Positions 23,830-32,800 are shown, counted from the first letter of the stretch. The stretch: DNA of 64,000 bases from Prevotella melaninogenica (GCF_003609775.1 NZ_AP018049.1:1673295-1737294); one strand, 5' to 3'. Numbers and translations: made by a program. Notes: generated by a model not told the origin, from the sequence alone.

Positions 23830-25692
23830 TTATATCTCCTGCATATCATGCAGTTTCTTATAGTAGCCTTCGATATCCATAAGTTCATCGTGCGTACCTC
23901 GCTCTACAATCTCACCTTCATGCAGCACGCAAATCTCATCGCTATTCTTGATAGTAGATAGGCGGTGGGCTACAGCTATGGTCGTACGCGTCTTCATAAG
24001 CTTATAAAGGGCATCCTGTACAAGGCGTTCACTCTCTGTATCAAGAGCAGAAGTCGCTTCATCAAGGATGAGGATTGGAGGATTCTTAAGGATAGCACGC
24101 GCAATACTCACACGCTGACGCTGTCCGCCAGAGAGGCGTCCACCACGGTCACCAATATTGGTGTCGTATCCTTTCTCACTGCTAAGGATAAACTCATGGG
24201 CATTGGCAATCTTCGCAGCTTCGGCTATCGCCTCGTCTGTTGCATTGACACCGAAGGAGATGTTGTTCTTGAAACTATCGTTGAAGAGGATTGCCTCTTG
24301 GTTTACATTACCAATAAGCTGGCGGAGATCGTGTACTCCTAAATCCTTAATATTGATTCCGTCAATGAGAATCTCACCTTCCTGCACATCGTAGTAACGT
24401 GGGATGAGGTCGAGCAAAGTAGACTTTCCGCTACCACTCTGCCCTACCAAAGCGATTGTCTTACCCTTTGGAATAACGAGGTTAATATTCTTCAATACCC
24501 AGTGTAGCTCTGGATTCTCCTCATCGTCCTTACCGTCTGTATAAGCAAAGCTGACGTTACGGAACTCTATCTCATGCTCAAAGCTATCGATATGAACTGG
24601 TTTCTCTGGGTCTTGTATCTTTACTTCTGCCTTAAGAATCTTATCAATGCGCTCCATTGAGGCAAGTCCTTTAGGGATATTGTAGCCTGCACGAGAGAAC
24701 TCCTTCAGTGGATTGATAATGCTGTAGAGAATAACAAGATAGTAGATAAAGGTAGGACCGCTGATAATCGGAGATTCGCCCAAGACGAGAGTACCACCAA
24801 ACCAAAGTACAACAACTATCATAACCGTTCCGAGGAACTCACTCATCGGGTGCGCTAACTGCTGACGAATGTTCACACGCATGATGTCATTGCGGTATTG
24901 TGAGTTGATCTTGTCAAAGCGTTCGTTCATCATTCCTTCAGCACAGAAGGCTTTGATGACTCTTAAACCGCCTAAGGTCTCTTCCACTTGACTCATTGTA
25001 TCACTCCACAACTTCTGTGCTGTCATACTGTTCTGCTTCAACTTACGACCAACAAAGCCCATAAACCATCCGAAGATAGGAACAAAGATGAGCGTGAAGA
25101 GCGTCAACTGCCAAGAGATAATAAGCAGTGTGGTAAAGTAAATGATAATAAGAACAGGATTCTTAAAGAGCATGTCGATAGATGACATGATGGAGTTGTC
25201 AACCTCTTGTACGTCACCACTCATACGAGCAATGATATCTCCCTTTCTTTCCTCACTGAAGAAGCCAAGAGAAAGGGATGTTATCTTCTCATAGAGTTGG
25301 TTACGAATGTCACGAACTACGCCTGTTCGGATAGGAGTAATTGATGCAGAAGAAAGGAAGTAGGCTCCTGTCTTTAAGAAAGTCATAAAGGCAAGGAGCA
25401 ATCCGATAACCAATAAGACAGTTGTTGGACCCCAACTGGTGATGTATATCTGCGTATAATAATCCGCATTGTTCGATAGTACCTCCTTAAAAGAGCCTTC
25501 ACTCCAAGCCATTGCACGCATCGCACCCGTTCCTGCATCAACTTTAAAAAGAATCTGAAGGAGAGGTATAAGCGTTGCAAAGGAGAATATATTGAGAATT
25601 GCTGACAATATATTGAAAATGATTGACAGCACAAGATACTTCTTGTATGGTGGTACGAACCTGCGTAAAACGTGTATGAATTCCTTCATCAA
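23830..25692 (-). CDS. MsbA-like ABC exporter
   Basis: A 620-residue half-transporter with permease and ATPase in one chain. About six transmembrane helices occupy residues 1-330. The nucleotide-binding domain has Walker A GQSGSGKST, signature LSGGQRQR, and Walker B ILILDEATSALD followed by the H-loop AHRLS. Length and order fit the MsbA-type lipid flippase/exporter group. It has its own -7 box at 25722-25729 and heads the string that continues with the acyltransferase 36 bp downstream, so transport of lipid A or a related lipid is the simplest idea. A peptide or drug exporter cannot be excluded. Confidence 0.88.
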   Translation of the reverse strand: MMKEFIHVLRRFVPPYKKYLVLSIIFNILSAILNIFSFATLIPLLQILFKVDAGTGAMRAMAWSEGSFKEVLSNNADYYTQIYITSWGPTTVLLVIGLLLAFMTFLKTGAYFLSSASITPIRTGVVRDIRNQLYEKITSLSLGFFSEERKGDIIARMSGDVQEVDNSIMSSIDMLFKNPVLIIIYFTTLLIISWQLTLFTLIFVPIFGWFMGFVGRKLKQNSMTAQKLWSDTMSQVEETLGGLRVIKAFCAEGMMNERFDKINSQYRNDIMRVNIRQQLAHPMSEFLGTVMIVVVLWFGGTLVLGESPIISGPTFIYYLVILYSIINPLKEFSRAGYNIPKGLASMERIDKILKAEVKIQDPEKPVHIDSFEHEIEFRNVSFAYTDGKDDEENPELHWVLKNINLVIPKGKTIALVGQSGSGKSTLLDLIPRYYDVQEGEILIDGINIKDLGVHDLRQLIGNVNQEAILFNDSFKNNISFGVNATDEAIAEAAKIANAHEFILSSEKGYDTNIGDRGGRLSGGQRQRVSIARAILKNPPILILDEATSALDTESERLVQDALYKLMKTRTTIAVAHRLSTIKNSDEICVLHEGEIVERGTHDELMDIEGYYKKLHDMQEI

Positions 25693-25721
25693 CTAATCTT
25701 CTTATCTTATATTCAATTTTG

Positions 25722-25729
25722 CAAATATA
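25722..25729 (-). promoter_or_regulatory. -7 box for the ABC exporter gene
   Basis: TATATTTG on the minus strand, 30 bp upstream of the ATG at 25692. Confidence 0.55.
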
Positions 25730-25741
25730 GCTATAAATAGT

Positions 25742-25769
25742 AAAACCGCAAAATTGTTTTGCGGTTTTA
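25742..25769 (-). terminator. miaB terminator
   Basis: Hairpin AAAACCGCAAAA/TTTTGCGGTTTT with a TTG-size loop, immediately downstream of miaB. A- and T-rich flanks allow function in either direction. Confidence 0.85.
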
Positions 25770-25789
25770 TCTTTATATGTAAAGTATAT

Positions 25790-27118
25790 TTATACTTCTT
25801 CTCCAAAGAGTGTGGCACTGGTTGAGCCTGTGATGCGTACGCGGACGGTCTCACCAATATGATGATTGCCACGTGGCATGACTACAGCCTTGTTCTGTGG
25901 AGTACGTCCCATGAGCTGTTCGCGGCTTCGTTTACCGAAGCGTTCAATAAGGATATCAAACTCCTTGCCCTCGTCTTTCTTGTTCTGCTCGGCAGAAATT
26001 TCGGTCTGCAAGCGAATCAACTCATTCAAACGACGAATCTTCTCCTCTTCAGATACATTATCAGGGAGGTGCTTTGCAGCATAAGTACCTGGTCGCTCAG
26101 AGTACTTGAACATAAAGGCTGAGTCGAAACCTACCTCACGCATCAATGAAAGTGTTTGTTGGAAGTCTTCTTCTGACTCATTGTGATAACCTATAAAGAT
26201 ATCGGTTGTAAGTCCACAATCAGGAACAAGACGACGAATAGCAGCCACCTTCTCAAGGTAGTCCTCACGAGTGTACTTACGATTCATCAACTTCAGCACG
26301 CTATTACTACCGCTCTGTGCAGGGAAGTGGATGTGATTACAGAGGTTAGGCTCAGTAGCTACTGCCTCAATAATATCCTCTGTCATATCTTCTGGGTTAG
26401 AAGTCGTGAAGCGTACACGCATATCTGGTACGCTCTGTGCCACCTTATGCAACAATTCTGCAAAGGAAACGCCATTCTCTGGACGCTTACCATTAGGCAA
26501 CAAGCCGTATGAATTAACGTTCTGACCTAAGAGTGTAACCTCCTTAAAGCCCTTATCATGCAGGTCTTTAACCTCCTTCAAGATACTATCAACATCACGT
26601 GAACGCTCACGACCACGGGTGAAAGGCACGATACAATAGTGACAGAAGTTATTGCAACCACGCATAATACTAACGAAACCCGAGACTCTATTGCCACCAA
26701 TACGCTGTGGAATGACATCACGATAGGTCTCAGTAGTAGAGAGTTCGATATCCAGAGCATTCGTACCATTCTCACACTGCGCAATCATATCAGGCAAGTT
26801 GAGGTAAGAGTCAGGACCACACACAAGGTTGGCGTGGTGATTTTGAATTAAATCGTCTCTTACACGCTCTGCCATACATCCTAACACGCCCAAGATAAGG
26901 TCGCGCCCTTTCTTCTGCTCAGCGTGCAAAGCCTCTAAACGATTGTATATCTTGTTCTCTGCGTTCTCACGTACAGAACAGGTATTAAGGAAGATAGCAT
27001 CAGCTTCATCCTCATTCTCACATACGTCATAACCTGCCATCTTCATGACAGAAGCCACAACCTCCGAGTCTGCCACATTCATCTGGCAGCCGTATGTCTC
27101 AATATATAGTTTCTTCAT
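25790..27118 (-). CDS. miaB: tRNA-2-methylthio-N6-dimethylallyladenosine synthase
   Basis: A 442-residue radical-SAM methylthiotransferase that adds the 2-methylthio group to isopentenyladenosine-37 of tRNAs. The N-terminal UPF0004 domain starts KLYIETYGCQMNVADSE and holds the three auxiliary-cluster cysteines (GCQ, NTCSVRE, LGCMAERV). The radical-SAM motif CNNFCHYC is clear. The C-terminal TRAM domain has GRTPQNKAVV and ends near GSTSATLFGEE. Length is normal for MiaB. It is a single-gene unit with its own -7 box (27148-27155) and terminator. Confidence 0.96.
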   Translation of the reverse strand: MKKLYIETYGCQMNVADSEVVASVMKMAGYDVCENEDEADAIFLNTCSVRENAENKIYNRLEALHAEQKKGRDLILGVLGCMAERVRDDLIQNHHANLVCGPDSYLNLPDMIAQCENGTNALDIELSTTETYRDVIPQRIGGNRVSGFVSIMRGCNNFCHYCIVPFTRGRERSRDVDSILKEVKDLHDKGFKEVTLLGQNVNSYGLLPNGKRPENGVSFAELLHKVAQSVPDMRVRFTTSNPEDMTEDIIEAVATEPNLCNHIHFPAQSGSNSVLKLMNRKYTREDYLEKVAAIRRLVPDCGLTTDIFIGYHNESEEDFQQTLSLMREVGFDSAFMFKYSERPGTYAAKHLPDNVSEEEKIRRLNELIRLQTEISAEQNKKDEGKEFDILIERFGKRSREQLMGRTPQNKAVVMPRGNHHIGETVRVRITGSTSATLFGEEV

Positions 27119-27147
27119 TCTGTTGTTATCTCGAAAAATTTAGCATG

Positions 27148-27155
27148 CAAAGATA
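27148..27155 (-). promoter_or_regulatory. -7 box for miaB
   Basis: TATCTTTG on the minus strand (CAAAGATA), 30 bp upstream of the miaB ATG. Confidence 0.6.
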
Positions 27156-27345
27156 CTAAATTTATCGCATACAACCGAAAAACGTTCTAACTATTTGACT
27201 CTTAGAAAAGAACTAAGACACTCTTTTTAGTGAATAATGCTGACGCTTAAACATTTCCCATATAAGTTCATTCTTAGGTTTTTACTATCTATCATAATGG
27301 CTTTTAGGACGTTTTCTTTCCGTCTTCTGCTGATGTGTTAGCCCT

Positions 27346-27405
27346 CAGCACGGGTGGTGCTAAGGCTTAGCACCACTCGTACTATTGGTCAACACCAATC
27401 GTGTT
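27346..27405. repeat. family B array 2: 22-bp-phased GCAC..GTGC palindromes
   Basis: Units CAGCACGGGTGGTGCTAA, TAGCACCACTCGTACTA and CAACACCAATCGTGTTGA have equivalent positions at 27348, 27370 and 27392, exactly 22 bp apart. It lies in the divergent gap between miaB and the U32 gene. Apart from promoters, the rest of 27119-27630 shows nothing I can assign. Confidence 0.8.
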
Positions 27406-27495
27406 GAAGGTAAAACACATAGCAATATATTGCATTAATGCAAGTAATTTGCAAAACTTACAAACTCGTTTACGCCCTTTATCAGATATTTTCCG

Positions 27496-27503
27496 TACCT
27501 TTG
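27496..27503 (+). promoter_or_regulatory. -7 box for the U32 gene
   Basis: TACCTTTG, matching TAnnTTTG, 128 bp upstream of the ATG at 27631, giving a leader of about 120 bases. A weak -33 (TTTA at 27469) lies 23 bp upstream. Confidence 0.5.
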
Positions 27504-27630
27504 CAGACTGAATAGACACGTTTATAACAAATAAAGGATAGCAACAGACAAAGCAAAGCATAGGGATAAGTCTACGAAAGGTAACTGATTTCTTATTGCT
27601 TGATAACTGTCTGGTAATGATTATAAAACA

Positions 27631-28875
27631 ATGAACAAGAATACAAATGATTTTGAGATAATGGCACCTGTTGGCTCACGTGAGTCATTAGCGGCTGCCA
27701 TCAATGCCGGAGCTAACTCTGTTTACTTCGGTATCGGGAAGCTAAATATGCGTTCCCATTCGGCCAACCACTTCACCATCGACGATCTCAAAGAGATTGC
27801 CGAGACTTGTAATGCAAAGGGGATACAGACTTATCTTACTGTAAACACCGTTATCTATGGCGAAGATATTGAAACAATGCACGAGATTATCGATGCTGCC
27901 AAGGCTGCTAACATCACTGCTGTCATTGCCAGTGACGTTGCCGTAATGATGTATTGCCGCCAAGTCGGTGTTGAGGTTCACCTCTCTACACAGTTGAACA
28001 TCTCTAACATTGACGCCTTGAAGTTCTACGCTCAGTTTGCAGATGTTGCCGTATTGGCACGCGAGCTGAACATGGATCAGGTAAAGGAGATACACGAGCA
28101 GATTATCAAACAGAATATCTGTGGACCAAAGGGACAGCCTGTTCGTATTGAGATGTTCTGCCATGGTGCGTTTTGTATGGCCATTTCGGGTAAGTGCTAT
28201 ATGAGTCTTCACGACTCTAACCGCTCTGCTAACCGTGGTGCTTGCACTCAGATATGCCGTCGTAGCTATACGGTTACAGACAATGAGACGGGCAATCAGC
28301 TTGAGATTGACAACAAGTACATTATGAGTCCTAAGGACTTAAAGAGCGTTCGCTTCATTGATAAGATGATGGATGCTGGTGTACGTGTGTTCAAGATTGA
28401 GGGTCGTGCGCGTGGACCAGAGTATGTTCACACCGTTGTGAGCTGTTATAAGGAGGCAATAGAGAGCGTACTCGATGGTACCTTCACAGAAGAAAAGAAA
28501 GACAAGTGGGACGAACGTCTCTCAACAGTCTTCAACCGTGGCTTCTGGGATGGCTACTATCAAGGTCAGGAGATGGGCGAATGGACCAAGGATTATGGTA
28601 ACAAGGCTACAGAGAAGAAGGTTCTCATCGGTAAGGTGATTAAGTATTTCTCTCGTCTTGGCGTTGCTGAGGTTGCCGTTGAGGCTAACACTTTCGTAAA
28701 GGGAGAGAAGCTTCTCATCACAGGTAACAGCACTGGAGCTATGTTCCTCAATGCGGAAGAGATTCGTTATGAACTCAATCCTGTTGATAAAGCAGAACAA
28801 GGCTGGCGCGTTTCAATCCCAGTACCAGACAAGGTGCGCCCAAATGATAAACTGTTTAAGTTAGTAACAAAGTAA
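27631..28875 (+). CDS. peptidase U32 family protein (RNA hydroxylase-type)
   Basis: A 414-residue U32-family protein. It opens with EIMAPVGSRESLAAAINAGANSVYFG and has the family signature EMFCHGAFCMAISGKCYMS followed by the cysteines of GACTQICRRSY. FKIEGRARGPEYV and the TVFNRGFWDGYYQG stretch are also typical. Members are named peptidases, but RlhA and TrhP of Escherichia coli hydroxylate 23S rRNA and tRNA, so an RNA-hydroxylation role using an Fe-S centre is more likely than proteolysis. It is a monocistronic gene with its own promoter. Which RNA it acts on cannot be told. Confidence 0.9.
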   Translation: MNKNTNDFEIMAPVGSRESLAAAINAGANSVYFGIGKLNMRSHSANHFTIDDLKEIAETCNAKGIQTYLTVNTVIYGEDIETMHEIIDAAKAANITAVIASDVAVMMYCRQVGVEVHLSTQLNISNIDALKFYAQFADVAVLARELNMDQVKEIHEQIIKQNICGPKGQPVRIEMFCHGAFCMAISGKCYMSLHDSNRSANRGACTQICRRSYTVTDNETGNQLEIDNKYIMSPKDLKSVRFIDKMMDAGVRVFKIEGRARGPEYVHTVVSCYKEAIESVLDGTFTEEKKDKWDERLSTVFNRGFWDGYYQGQEMGEWTKDYGNKATEKKVLIGKVIKYFSRLGVAEVAVEANTFVKGEKLLITGNSTGAMFLNAEEIRYELNPVDKAEQGWRVSIPVPDKVRPNDKLFKLVTK

Positions 28876-29300
28876 ATCATTCTAATTCATAATTCATAAT
28901 TCACAATTCATAATTATGATTAGTGCTAATTCAGAATTCATAATTCACAATGCATAATTATGATTAGTGTTAATTCATAATTCATAATTCACAATTCATA
29001 ATTATGATTACTATGGTAATTCTGAATTCAACATTCATAATTCACAATCCAAATTCACAACGATGATTACTTCTATTGGTTAATATTATATGGTAAATAA
29101 CAATATCGTAAGCTACTTGTAGCAATAAACTCTGCCCACAGAAGTTATCATAATTATGAATTGTGAATTATGAATTATGAATTAAAAAAGGGATATTGTA
29201 AGCTACTTATAGCAATAAACTCTGCCCACAGAAGTTATCATAATTATGAATTGTGAATTATGAATTATGAATTAAAAAATATGAATTATGAATTAAAAAA
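28876..29300. repeat. AT-rich tandem and inverted repeat block (family E)
   Basis: The left half (28880-29075) carries several copies of TAATTCATAATTCACAATTC ending in ATTATGATTA. The right half carries the reverse complement AATTGTGAATTATGAATTAT. Two 90-bp direct repeats start at 29103 and 29193 (each beginning ATAT(C/T)GTAAGCTAC and containing CTCTGCCCACAGAAG). The halves could pair into a large cruciform or RNA hairpin immediately upstream of sufE. Related sequence fills the korA-korB spacer. No gene seen. Confidence 0.85.
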
Positions 29301-29310
29301 AAAATGAACT

Positions 29311-29727
29311 ATGACAATAAACGAAGCACAAGATGCAGTAATTGGTGAGTTTGAAGACTTCACTGATTGGATGGATAAATACCAAATGCTCATTGACTTG
29401 GGCAACGAGTTAGAGCCATTAGAGGAGCAGTATAAGAACGAGCAGAACCTCATTGATGGTTGTCAGAGCCGTGTATGGCTGCAGTGTGACAATGTAGATG
29501 GTAAACTCATCTTCACTGCTGACTCTGATGCACTCATCACAAAGGGTATTATTGCCCTTCTGATACGTGTATTGAGTAACCATACTCCACAAGAGATTAT
29601 TGATGCAGACTTGTATTTCATTGATAAGATCGGTCTTCGTCAGCATCTCTCACCAACACGTAGCAACGGCTTACTCTCTATGGTGACGAAGATTAAGGCG
29701 TATGCAGTAGGGTTTAGTTTGCAGTAA
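29311..29727 (+). CDS. sufE: SufE-like cysteine desulfuration protein
   Basis: A 138-residue SufE family protein that accepts persulfide sulfur from a SufS-type cysteine desulfurase for Fe-S cluster assembly. The conserved start DFTDWMDKYQMLIDLG and the sulfur-accepting Cys51 in LIDGCQSRVWL are present, and the C-terminal part includes LSPTRSNGL, where the usual family pattern is LSxxRxNG. Length is normal. It is not beside other suf genes here. The ATG lies about 10 bp after the end of the AT-rich repeat block, so the leader sequence is unusual. Confidence 0.92.
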   Translation: MTINEAQDAVIGEFEDFTDWMDKYQMLIDLGNELEPLEEQYKNEQNLIDGCQSRVWLQCDNVDGKLIFTADSDALITKGIIALLIRVLSNHTPQEIIDADLYFIDKIGLRQHLSPTRSNGLLSMVTKIKAYAVGFSLQ

Positions 29728-29730
29728 AAA

Positions 29731-29935
29731 AAGCCTCCCCCAGAAGCCTCCCAAAAGCCTCCCCCAACCCCTCCGAAGGGAGGGGAGTGCAGATAATAAA
29801 GAGAGAATAATACAGGGATGCTTTGTTGAAATATCTATAATATTTAGCATATATCCCTATTCTATAATAATATTCTACAACTATAACCCACACACAAGCT
29901 AATACTCCTCCCCCTTCGGGGAGGTTGGGTGGGGC
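29731..29935. repeat. inverted pair of CCTCC..GGAGG elements flanking a gap
   Basis: CCCCCAACCCCTCCGAAGGG (about 29749-29772) and CCCCCTTCGGGGAGGTTGGG (about 29910-29933) are inverted relatives that bracket about 140 bp of AT-rich sequence. Each also contains its own small hairpin (CCTCCGAAGGGAGG; CCCCCTTCGGGG). GCCTCCCCCA is additionally repeated in tandem at 29733-29770. Such GC-rich elements are common between Bacteroidota genes. The first could terminate sufE. Confidence 0.7.
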
Positions 29936-29942
29936 TTTTATT

Positions 29943-30518
29943 ATGAGAAAACTACGCACAATAGAAATGAATAGGCTTTCCCTTGAGGAGTTCAAGGAGG
30001 CTGATAAACTGCCACTCATCGTTGTGTTAGACGATGTGCGGTCATTACATAATGTGGGAAGTGTCTTCCGTTCGGCTGATGCTTTCCGCGTGGAGGCGGT
30101 CTATCTATGCGGTATCACTGCCACACCACCAAACGCTGAGATACATAAGACAGCACTCGGTGGTGAGGATTCAGTTGATTGGCGTTACTTTGAACGTACA
30201 GAGGATGCTATCGAAGAACTCCATCGTCAAGGCGTATTCGTGTATAGTGTAGAACAAGTGGAAGGCTCAACAAAGCTGCAGGAACTCAACACAGAGAACC
30301 CAACAAACCATCAACACCCAACATCCAACACCCAACACCTATCCACCCGCTACGCTATCGTGTTAGGCAACGAGGTGAAAGGTGTAAAGCAAAGTGTCGT
30401 GGACATGAGCGACGCCTGTCTTGAAATTCCACAATTCGGCACCAAACACTCATTGAATGTAAGTGTAACAACCGGTATTGTCATTTGGGAGTTTGCGCGT
30501 CAGCTACTTATAAAGTAG
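29943..30518 (+). CDS. SpoU/TrmH-family RNA 2'-O-methyltransferase
   Basis: A SPOUT methyltransferase of about 191 residues from the preferred ATG; a TTG six codons upstream lies in the GC-rich repeat and is rejected. Motif 1 is HNVGSVFRSADAF (36-48), motif 2 is YAIVLGNEVKGV (137-148), and motif 3 is IPQFGTKHSLNVSVTTGIV, which forms the trefoil knot and SAM site. It probably methylates tRNA or rRNA ribose. Residues about 117-136 (ENPTNHQHPTSNTQHLS) are a low-complexity insert just before motif 2, whose DNA matches intergenic repeats (family D), so the gene seems to have absorbed a repeat in frame. Which RNA is the target is unknown. Confidence 0.9.
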   Translation: MRKLRTIEMNRLSLEEFKEADKLPLIVVLDDVRSLHNVGSVFRSADAFRVEAVYLCGITATPPNAEIHKTALGGEDSVDWRYFERTEDAIEELHRQGVFVYSVEQVEGSTKLQELNTENPTNHQHPTSNTQHLSTRYAIVLGNEVKGVKQSVVDMSDACLEIPQFGTKHSLNVSVTTGIVIWEFARQLLIK

Positions 30519-30547
30519 GTTTCAAACAACTGACGACATAAGATATT

Positions 30548-30571
30548 GGGGGCGTATATGCCCCCTTTTTT
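30548..30571 (+). terminator. terminator of the SpoU gene
   Basis: GGGGGC (30548-30553) pairs with GCCCCC (30560-30565) and is followed directly by six T. A classical intrinsic terminator 30 bp after the stop codon. Confidence 0.92.
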
Positions 30572-30637
30572 ATTTCAAATCACACAGAACAAACCTCTTC
30601 ACACAGGGAAAAAGCAAGCATAAAAGTCGTTCTCTGC

Positions 30638-30727
30638 AAATTATTTTCATGAAAAGAAATATTTTTCTTCACGTAAATAAATATTTTCTTTCATGAAAAT
30701 AATTCTTTTTCTTCATGAAAATAATTC
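30638..30727. repeat. family A array 3: four 22-bp-phased TCATGA palindromes
   Basis: Unit centres at 30647, 30669, 30691 and 30713, exactly 22 bp apart. It opens with AAATTATTTTCATGAAAAG and closes with TTCATGAAAATAATTCAG. It is located between convergent genes. Confidence 0.92.
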
Positions 30728-30863
30728 AGAAAGAGCTGTCAATTTGCAATGAAAAGACAACTCTTTCACACTTCAATTCATTATCATTAGGAACTTAAAA
30801 GAGTACTTATCTATAACGATATACAACTGTATATCAACGCAGAAACAAACTTTTAGGCGAAGA

Positions 30864-31865
30864 TTAAATATTGCGTAGCACCACCGCAATAGTCTTCATG
30901 CGCACATAGTTCTCACTCAAGAACATAAATCCATGGTAGCGATTGTCTGTTCCCCAGCTATTCTTGCAGAGGAAGAAGCGACGACCATGCTGGTCGTGGG
31001 CCAATCCAACGATTTCCATAACGTGATCATCCGTCGTGCGACGTGCCTCAAAAGAAGCCTGTCGACGCTCTGCTGTCACCTTTTTCTTTTCGTTTTTCAA
31101 TACGGCATAACCTTCCCCAAATAAGAAGCCAGGCTCTGATATGTCTCCTTCCCAGCACACAGGATGTCCTGCTCGTAGACTCTGAACAATGCGGTTCATC
31201 ATCGTGTCGAGTGGAACATTGAGGAAAGTGTTATGAAAGTAATTATCAGGAACTTCCAAAGGGAAGCGTTGTCCGTAAGGATGATGTGTGAAACTGGTTA
31301 GTGCTATGTACTCATCATCTGTGCATACGCTATGTGCAAACTCTAATGGAGTGTATAATGCGCCTAACATAAAGACCTGATTTGGTAGCGGACCAATGTA
31401 CTTATCCAACAGTTTCTCCGTATCATTGCCATAATCCAACTTACGACAAAGAACGTTATAGTCCATATCAGGCTTATGACGATAGGCATCATAATGCTGC
31501 AAACCGTATGTTTGTATAAGGTCGAGTGCCATAGTACACATTCCACGCGTTGTGATACCAGCCTCCTTCTGAACGACCTTATTAGGGAGTAAACGACGAC
31601 GACTTGCCTGCTCACTAAGGTACATACGTGCCACATAGTCAGGACTTAGATTTACAGAATCGCCCCGCATGATATGCTCTGTTTCAAGGGTTGCAAGCAT
31701 CGCATAGACCCAACAGAGTGAACTCGACCCTTGGTCTTTTACTGGAGTAGTAGGAAGACGCAACTCAACTGTGAACTTTTCCTCTGAAACATTCACCTTA
31801 CCACGCTGCTTCTCACAGCTGATCAAAACTAAAAAAGATAAGAATAAAAAGACTGTTTTCTTCAT
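30864..31865 (-). CDS. lipoprotein C1-family (papain-like) cysteine peptidase
   Basis: A 333-residue protein from the ATG at 31865; a TTG four codons upstream is less likely. The signal peptide ends in a lipobox LVLISC (Cys17), so it should be membrane-anchored. The papain-fold core is visible: Gln45 and Cys51 in KDQGSSSLCWVYAM (the oxyanion Gln and nucleophile), His in DDHVMEIVGLA and Asn in CKNSWG. The C/G preceding the nucleophile differs from classical papain but resembles bleomycin-hydrolase/aminopeptidase C relatives. It lies 120 bp downstream of the 31985 gene on the same strand. Probable role is peptide breakdown at the cell surface or in the periplasm. Confidence 0.85.
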   Translation of the reverse strand: MKKTVFLFLSFLVLISCEKQRGKVNVSEEKFTVELRLPTTPVKDQGSSSLCWVYAMLATLETEHIMRGDSVNLSPDYVARMYLSEQASRRRLLPNKVVQKEAGITTRGMCTMALDLIQTYGLQHYDAYRHKPDMDYNVLCRKLDYGNDTEKLLDKYIGPLPNQVFMLGALYTPLEFAHSVCTDDEYIALTSFTHHPYGQRFPLEVPDNYFHNTFLNVPLDTMMNRIVQSLRAGHPVCWEGDISEPGFLFGEGYAVLKNEKKKVTAERRQASFEARRTTDDHVMEIVGLAHDQHGRRFFLCKNSWGTDNRYHGFMFLSENYVRMKTIAVVLRNI

Positions 31866-31984
31866 CTTCCAACTCAATATTATCGTTTCTTTCTTACACT
31901 CTCTTGTAGATATTACCTACATGACATTCGTTTTAACTTCCTTTCACTCCTTAACTCCTTCACTCCTAAGAACATCCTTTCCAC

Positions 31985-32800
31985 TTAATATTCCACCATC
32001 TTGGTCCAAGCCTCAGCCACTTCCTTATCTAAAGGTGGGACAACAGCAGGGATAGAGAAGGTCCAAACGCTGTTCTTCTCTTTCTTAATACGTTTGAGTT
32101 CGCTCTCTGTAATGGTCATACGATCCGACACATAAAACTCACTCCATACATCAATTCGTTCGTCATCGTCCTCTCCACGGTAGTGAGCAAAGAAGGTTTG
32201 ATGCTTCTGGGAAGCAAGGAGGAGATTGTTAGAGAGGTAGCTCTCGCTCTCATCAAACTGTGTCATCCGAGCCACGATACCATACATACGTAGCTGACTC
32301 ATGTCTATTTCGTGTTTTGGTTGTCCAACGAGTTCGTCCATCTCAAGGGTTGTAACGACCTCTGTCTTCCCATTAATCTTCCGCTTTTCCTTGCTTATCT
32401 TACCGCATTTATCCGCCCATCGGTACACATCTCCATTGTTACGAGTGGAATATTCCTCGCTGTTTATACTTGTTAGGAGGGTCTGTCGTTCCAGATTAGG
32501 TAATGAAATGCGCACAAAGGTATCATCGCCATTAGCTTTCGGAGCCTTACGACGACGCTCACCCAAGAATTTCCGCTCCACGAAAGGTGAACCTTTCTTT
32601 CCTTCCGAAGCCTCAGCAGTCGTGTCAGAAAGCGGTATATAAAACTCCATCATACCATCAATGAAATAGCTAAGCATGGAGTTTGTTGCCTGATAGACAC
32701 GGTAATAGCCTTTCAGACGAGTGTATTGTCGTTCCTGTGCCTGTGTATTCACGACTGCAAGAATGAGTATTATAGAGAGCAAGAAACTACGTTTCAACAT
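31985..32800 (-). CDS. secreted protein of unknown function
   Basis: I do not recognise a family with confidence. This 271-residue protein has a signal peptide (about 1-22, ending NTQAQE). A region starting YTRLKGYYRVYQATNSMLSY follows, then a basic linker (FLGERRRKAPKAN), and a predicted beta-rich remainder. The tone resembles periplasmic GLPGLI-like proteins of Bacteroidota, but no hallmark is present. It starts 28 bp after the hemolysin III-like gene stop on the same strand and may be in one transcript with it and the C1 peptidase. Confidence 0.6.
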   Translation of the reverse strand: MLKRSFLLSIILILAVVNTQAQERQYTRLKGYYRVYQATNSMLSYFIDGMMEFYIPLSDTTAEASEGKKGSPFVERKFLGERRRKAPKANGDDTFVRISLPNLERQTLLTSINSEEYSTRNNGDVYRWADKCGKISKEKRKINGKTEVVTTLEMDELVGQPKHEIDMSQLRMYGIVARMTQFDESESYLSNNLLLASQKHQTFFAHYRGEDDDERIDVWSEFYVSDRMTITESELKRIKKEKNSVWTFSIPAVVPPLDKEVAEAWTKMVEY

